8,782 bases of DNA from Brevundimonas sp. (GTDB taxonomy: Bacteria; Pseudomonadota; Alphaproteobacteria; Caulobacterales; Caulobacteraceae). The position numbers were made by a program, and so were the translations under genes. The notes below the pieces were generated by a model, which ran no database searches, was not told the origin of the DNA, and worked only from the letters and a program-made list of their open reading frames with translations. The stretch is taken from positions 1 through 8,782 of the forward strand of contig JALAGW010000083.1 of NCBI GenBank assembly GCA_022712235.1, read 5' to 3'. Below, one piece after another: positions 5,578-8,782 of the stretch (its first letter is position 1; each line of letters opens with the position of its first letter).

Positions 5578-6852
5578 ATGACGCGGCCCGAAACGACACG
5601 ACTGGTGATGAAGTTCGGGGGGACCTCCATGGGGGACCTCGAGCGTATTCGTCGTGCGGCGCGAATTATCGCCGCCGAGGCCGCCAAGGGCAAACAGATC
5701 GCCGTGGTGGTTTCCGCCATGGCCGGCAAGACCAATGAGCTGGTGGCTTGGACCGACGGCGCGGGTCCCCCCGCCGCGGGCCTGCCTCTGTCGGACGACG
5801 AATATGATGTGGTGGTCGCCTCGGGCGAGCAGGTGACCTCGGGCCTTCTGGCCCTGACCCTGCGCAACATGGGGCTGGACGCGCGCAGCTGGATGGGCTG
5901 GCAGATCCCGATCATCACCGACGACGCCCACGGCCGCGCCCGGATCGAGGACGTGCCCGGCGACGTCCTGGGCGCCGCCGTCGACGCCGGCCAGATCGCC
6001 GTGGTCCCCGGTTTCCAGGGCGTGACCCGCGCCGGCCGCATCACCACCCTGGGCCGCGGCGGCTCCGACACCTCGGCCGTGGCCGTGGCGGCGGCCCTGG
6101 GCGCGCCCTGCGACATCTACACCGACGTGGACGGCGTCTATACGACCGATCCCCGCATCGAGAGCCGCGCGCGGCGCCTGGAAAAGGTCTCCTACGAGGA
6201 GATGCTGGAAATGGCCTCCCTGGGGGCCAAGGTGCTGCAGACCCGCTCGGTCGAGCTGGCCATGGCCAAGCAGGTCCCGGTCCGGGTCCTGTCCAGCTTC
6301 ATCGAGCCGGATGAGAATGGAAATCTGCCGGAAAACGCCGGCACCCTGATTTGTGACGAGGATGAGATCGTGGAAAAGCGCATCGTTTCCGGCGTGACCA
6401 TGAGCCGGGACGAAGCCCGGATCACGCTGCTGGGTCTGGCGGACCGCACCGACGCCCCCGCCGACGTCTTCACGCGTCTGGCCGAGGCCAACGTCAATGT
6501 GGACATGATCGTGCAGAGCCAGGCCCGCACCGAGGGCGCGGTGAACCTGACCTTCACGACGGGTCGTCGCGACGCCCAGCGCGCCGCCGAGATGATGACC
6601 GCCGCCAAGGCCGAGATCGGCTTTGAGGAACTGCGCATCGACGCCGACGTGGCCAAGATTTCGGTCATCGGCGTGGGCATGCGCAGCCACGCGGGCGTGG
6701 CCCAGACCATGTTCCGGGCCCTGGCCGACAAGGGCGTGAAGTTCCAGGCCATCTCGACCTCGGAAATCAAGATCAGCGTCCTGATCGAGGACGCCTATTC
6801 CGAACTGGCGGTGCGGGCGCTGCACGCGGCCTACGGGCTGGACGCCCTATAG
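5578..6852 (+). CDS. lysC: Aspartate kinase (feedback-regulated, single-domain kinase plus ACT pair)
   Basis: Catalyses ATP-dependent phosphorylation of L-aspartate, the committed step to lysine, threonine, methionine and diaminopimelate. It is a monofunctional kinase of 424 residues with no homoserine dehydrogenase fusion. The kinase domain starts at VMKFGGTSM (10-18), with VVVSAMAG (43-50), the substrate/nucleotide segment VVASGEQVTSG (79-89), TLGRGGSDTSAV (157-168) and TDVDGVYTTDPR (182-193). Two ACT domains follow at about 277-345 and 357-420; in this family they bind lysine and/or threonine as feedback inhibitors. The ATG at 5578 is preferred; the longer frame to 5542 uses a TTG inside the divergent region, and ATG 5608 would start directly at MKFGG without a ribosome site. 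ptsP follows after 53 bases on the same strand. A possible internal start at 6370 is described in the findings. Confidence 0.96.
   Translation: MTRPETTRLVMKFGGTSMGDLERIRRAARIIAAEAAKGKQIAVVVSAMAGKTNELVAWTDGAGPPAAGLPLSDDEYDVVVASGEQVTSGLLALTLRNMGLDARSWMGWQIPIITDDAHGRARIEDVPGDVLGAAVDAGQIAVVPGFQGVTRAGRITTLGRGGSDTSAVAVAAALGAPCDIYTDVDGVYTTDPRIESRARRLEKVSYEEMLEMASLGAKVLQTRSVELAMAKQVPVRVLSSFIEPDENGNLPENAGTLICDEDEIVEKRIVSGVTMSRDEARITLLGLADRTDAPADVFTRLAEANVNVDMIVQSQARTEGAVNLTFTTGRRDAQRAAEMMTAAKAEIGFEELRIDADVAKISVIGVGMRSHAGVAQTMFRALADKGVKFQAISTSEIKISVLIEDAYSELAVRALHAAYGLDAL
6326..6343 (+). other. Small inverted repeat inside lysC
   Basis: TGCCGG and CCGGCA form a perfect 6-base stem with a six-base AAAACG loop. 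It lies in the linker between kinase and ACT domains, 15 bases before a GAGG that precedes an in-frame GTG. It has no T-run after it, so it is not a terminator. It may be only a product of codon choice. Confidence 0.35.
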
Positions 6853-6895
6853 GAAAACAGCAACGTCGACCTATCTGAGCGAATGGCGGCAAGGC

Positions 6896-6901
6896 GGGAG
6901 G
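6896..6901 (+). promoter_or_regulatory. Ribosome binding site for ptsP
   Basis: GGGAGG lies 4 bases before the ATG at 6906, with a second AAGG just upstream at 6891-6894. This supports 6906 as the start. No terminator or clear promoter is visible in the 53 bases after lysC, so readthrough from lysC is likely. Confidence 0.6.
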
Positions 6902-6905
6902 CGAC

Positions 6906-8782
6906 ATGGTGAAGGGCGGATTGACGACGAGGGGGCCTCGCAACCTCCTGCGCCAGATCCGCGAAGCCATGGCCGGCGGCGGCCCGGCGCAGGACCGGCT
7001 GGACCTGGTGGTGCGCGTCATCGCCCAGTCCATGGTCGCCGAGGTCTGCTCCATCTATCTGCGGCGCGCCTCGGGCGAGCTGGAGCTGTTCGCCACCCAG
7101 GGCCTGAATCCCGAGGCCGTCCACAACACCCGGCTGCGGCCGGGCGAGGGTCTGGTCGGCGAGGTGGCGCGGCTGGCCCAGCCGCTCAGCCTGTCGGACG
7201 CTCCCTCCCACCCCAGCTTCTCCTATCGCCCGGAAACCGGCGAAGACCCCTTCCACGCCTTCCTCGGCGCGCCCCTGCTGCGCGGCGGCCGGGCGATCGG
7301 GGTTCTGGTCGTCCAGAACCGCGTCGCCCGTCGCTATGACGAGGAAGAGGTCGAGGACATCCAGACCATCGCCATGGTTCTGGCCGAGACGGTCGCCTCG
7401 GGCGAGTTGCTGGCCCAGGACGAACTGCGCGACGTCGAGGTGGCGCCCCACCGTCCCGAAAGGCTCAAGGGCCAGAAGTTCGCCGAGGGCCTGGCCTATG
7501 GCGTCGTCGTCCAGCACGAGGCGCCCCTGGCTCCCGAGCAACTGCTGTCCGACGATCCGGCCGCCGAGGAGAAACGTCTGGCCGAGGCCCTGTCGGCGCT
7601 GAAGGCCGGCATCGACGACATGCTGGAGGGCGGCCAGACCAAGCTGGGCGGCGCCTCGTTCGAGGTGCTGGAGACCTATCGGATGTTCGCCGACGACCGG
7701 GGCTGGAACCGGTCGCTGGAGGAGGCGGTGCGTTCGGGCCTGACCGCCGAGGCCGCCGTGGACCGCGTCCGCAACGAGCACCGCGCCCGCTTCGCCAAGG
7801 CCCGCGACCCCTATATCCGCGAGCGGCTGCACGACTTCGAGGACCTGGCCAACCGCCTGCTGCGGGTGCTGGCGGGCGACAATCCCGGCCAGCGGGACCT
7901 GCCCGACGACGCCATTCTGGTCGCTCGCAACCTCGGTCCCGCCGACTTGCTGGAATATCCGCGTCACAAGCTGCGCGGCCTGCTGCTGGAAGAAGGCTCG
8001 GCCGCCAGCCACGCCGCCATCGTTGCCCGCGCCCTGCAGATTCCTTGCGTCGGCCGTCTGCAGGGCCTGCGCGACCGCCTGTCGGAAGGCGATCAGGTCA
8101 TCGTCGATGGCGAGACGGGCGAGGCCTACCTGCGTCCCCGCCCCGACATGCTGGCGGCGGTCCAGACCCGGATGGCCGTGCGCGCGCAGCGTCGGGCCGA
8201 GTTCGACCTGCTGCGCGACACGCCCGCGGTCACCAGGGACGGGACCCGCATCGCCGTCCTGACCAACGCGGGTCTGGCCGTCGATCTGGAAAACCTCGAC
8301 ATGACGGGGGCCGAGGGCATCGGCCTGTTCCGCACCGAGTTCCAGTTCATGGTCTCGGACGAACTGCCGCGTCTGGACGCCCAGACGGCGCTCTACAAGC
8401 TGGTGCTGGACGCGGCGGGCGACCGGCCCGTCACCTTCCGCACCCTGGACATCGGCGGCGACAAGGTCCTGCCCTATCTGGACAATGAGCGGGAGGAGAA
8501 CCCGGCTCTGGGGCGTCGCGCCATCCGTCTGGGCCTGGACCGTCCGGCCCTGCTGCGGATGCAGGTGCGCGCGCTTCTGGCCGCCGCCGCCGGGCGCGAA
8601 CTGCGGGTCATGTTCCCCATGATCGCCACGGTGGACGAGTTCCGCGCCGCGCGCGAACTGGTCGATGTCGAGTGCGACTGGGCGCGGCGTCGCGGGCGGC
8701 CCCTGCCGTCCCTGCTGCGCGTCGGGGCCATGGTCGAATGCCCCAGCCTGCTGTGGCACCTGGACGCCCTGCTGCCGTTGAC
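6906..8782 (+). CDS. ptsP: Phosphoenolpyruvate-protein phosphotransferase PtsP (Enzyme I-Ntr), 3' truncated by window
   Basis: First enzyme of the nitrogen phosphotransferase relay, which takes phosphate from PEP and passes it to NPr and EIIA-Ntr. About 625 residues are visible in one open frame; the family is usually about 750 long, so roughly the last 130 lie outside. An N-terminal GAF sensor domain spans about 27-168. The Enzyme I N-terminal and helical region follow, then the phosphorylated histidine H369 in GSAASHAAIVARALQIP (364-380). The PEP-binding barrel shows GIGLFRTEF (471-479), TFRTLDIGGDK (510-520) and GAMVECPSLLW (607-617). The metal-binding Glu is kept (E611), but the next residue is Cys where Val is usual. 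The catalytic cysteine region is not in the window. In Caulobacter relatives this enzyme senses glutamine through GAF and feeds (p)ppGpp control; here that is inferred. Confidence 0.94.
   Translation, partial: MVKGGLTTRGPRNLLRQIREAMAGGGPAQDRLDLVVRVIAQSMVAEVCSIYLRRASGELELFATQGLNPEAVHNTRLRPGEGLVGEVARLAQPLSLSDAPSHPSFSYRPETGEDPFHAFLGAPLLRGGRAIGVLVVQNRVARRYDEEEVEDIQTIAMVLAETVASGELLAQDELRDVEVAPHRPERLKGQKFAEGLAYGVVVQHEAPLAPEQLLSDDPAAEEKRLAEALSALKAGIDDMLEGGQTKLGGASFEVLETYRMFADDRGWNRSLEEAVRSGLTAEAAVDRVRNEHRARFAKARDPYIRERLHDFEDLANRLLRVLAGDNPGQRDLPDDAILVARNLGPADLLEYPRHKLRGLLLEEGSAASHAAIVARALQIPCVGRLQGLRDRLSEGDQVIVDGETGEAYLRPRPDMLAAVQTRMAVRAQRRAEFDLLRDTPAVTRDGTRIAVLTNAGLAVDLENLDMTGAEGIGLFRTEFQFMVSDELPRLDAQTALYKLVLDAAGDRPVTFRTLDIGGDKVLPYLDNEREENPALGRRAIRLGLDRPALLRMQVRALLAAAAGRELRVMFPMIATVDEFRAARELVDVECDWARRRGRPLPSLLRVGAMVECPSLLWHLDALLPL

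Noticed and set aside
5534..5599. Longer UbiG start at 5599
   Set aside because: The extra residues overlap the lysC start codon and are unlike any UbiG N-terminus; a ribosome site favours 5533.
5326..6825. Long minus-strand open frame (499 codons) across lysC and the ubiG start
   Set aside because: It is antisense to lysC, has Gly/His-rich shadow composition and no recognisable domain.
6831..8759. Very long open frame on the minus strand opposite ptsP (642 codons)
   Set aside because: The plus strand encodes a clearly recognisable PtsP with GAF, phospho-histidine and PEP-barrel motifs. The reverse frame gives a His/Gln/Gly-rich low-complexity protein typical of antisense shadows in GC-rich genes.

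Overview
The window is GC-rich, tightly packed bacterial chromosome that most resembles an alphaproteobacterium of the order Caulobacterales, possibly Brevundimonas. This rests on codon bias, the protein sequences, and the lysC-ptsP order next to ubiG. The assignment is inference from sequence character; no database search was possible. Eleven protein genes occupy nearly all the DNA. I see no rRNA, tRNA, CRISPR array, insertion sequence, phage gene or convincing rho-independent terminator. No stretch over 300 bases lacks a gene.

Layout. Positions 1-2350 hold a housekeeping series on the plus strand: comF (ComF-type phosphoribosyltransferase), grxC (glutaredoxin 3, TTG start), a Nit1-type carbon-nitrogen hydrolase and a small DUF1178 protein. 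The last three are joined by stop/start overlaps and look like one operon. Positions 2355-4174 hold three accessory-looking plus-strand genes: an AraC-type regulator with a DUF6597-like N-terminus, a DUF6265-like small protein and a GNAT acetyltransferase. They are followed, convergently and with a 14-base overlap, by a minus-strand pair (4161-5533): ubiG and, overlapping its stop codon, a small P-loop ATPase/kinase of AAA_28 type. Divergent from ubiG across about 44 bases is lysC (aspartate kinase, 5578-6852), followed by ptsP (nitrogen phosphotransferase Enzyme I, from 6906), which is cut by the window's right edge with about 625 residues visible.

How the genes may work together. Glutaredoxin plus a Nit1-like amidase suggests a glutathione maintenance theme: disulfide/glutathione chemistry plus repair of deaminated glutathione. 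lysC and ptsP pair the entry step of the aspartate amino acid family with a nitrogen-sensing phosphorelay that responds to glutamine in Caulobacter relatives. ubiG supplies the methylation steps of ubiquinone synthesis. The middle cassette has no clear pathway.

I do not see an undescribed biological system here. The observations most worth checking are a possible internal start in lysC matching the separate regulatory subunit known in other bacteria, the glutathione-themed operon, the ubiG-ATPase coupling, and the regulator/DUF6265/GNAT cassette.
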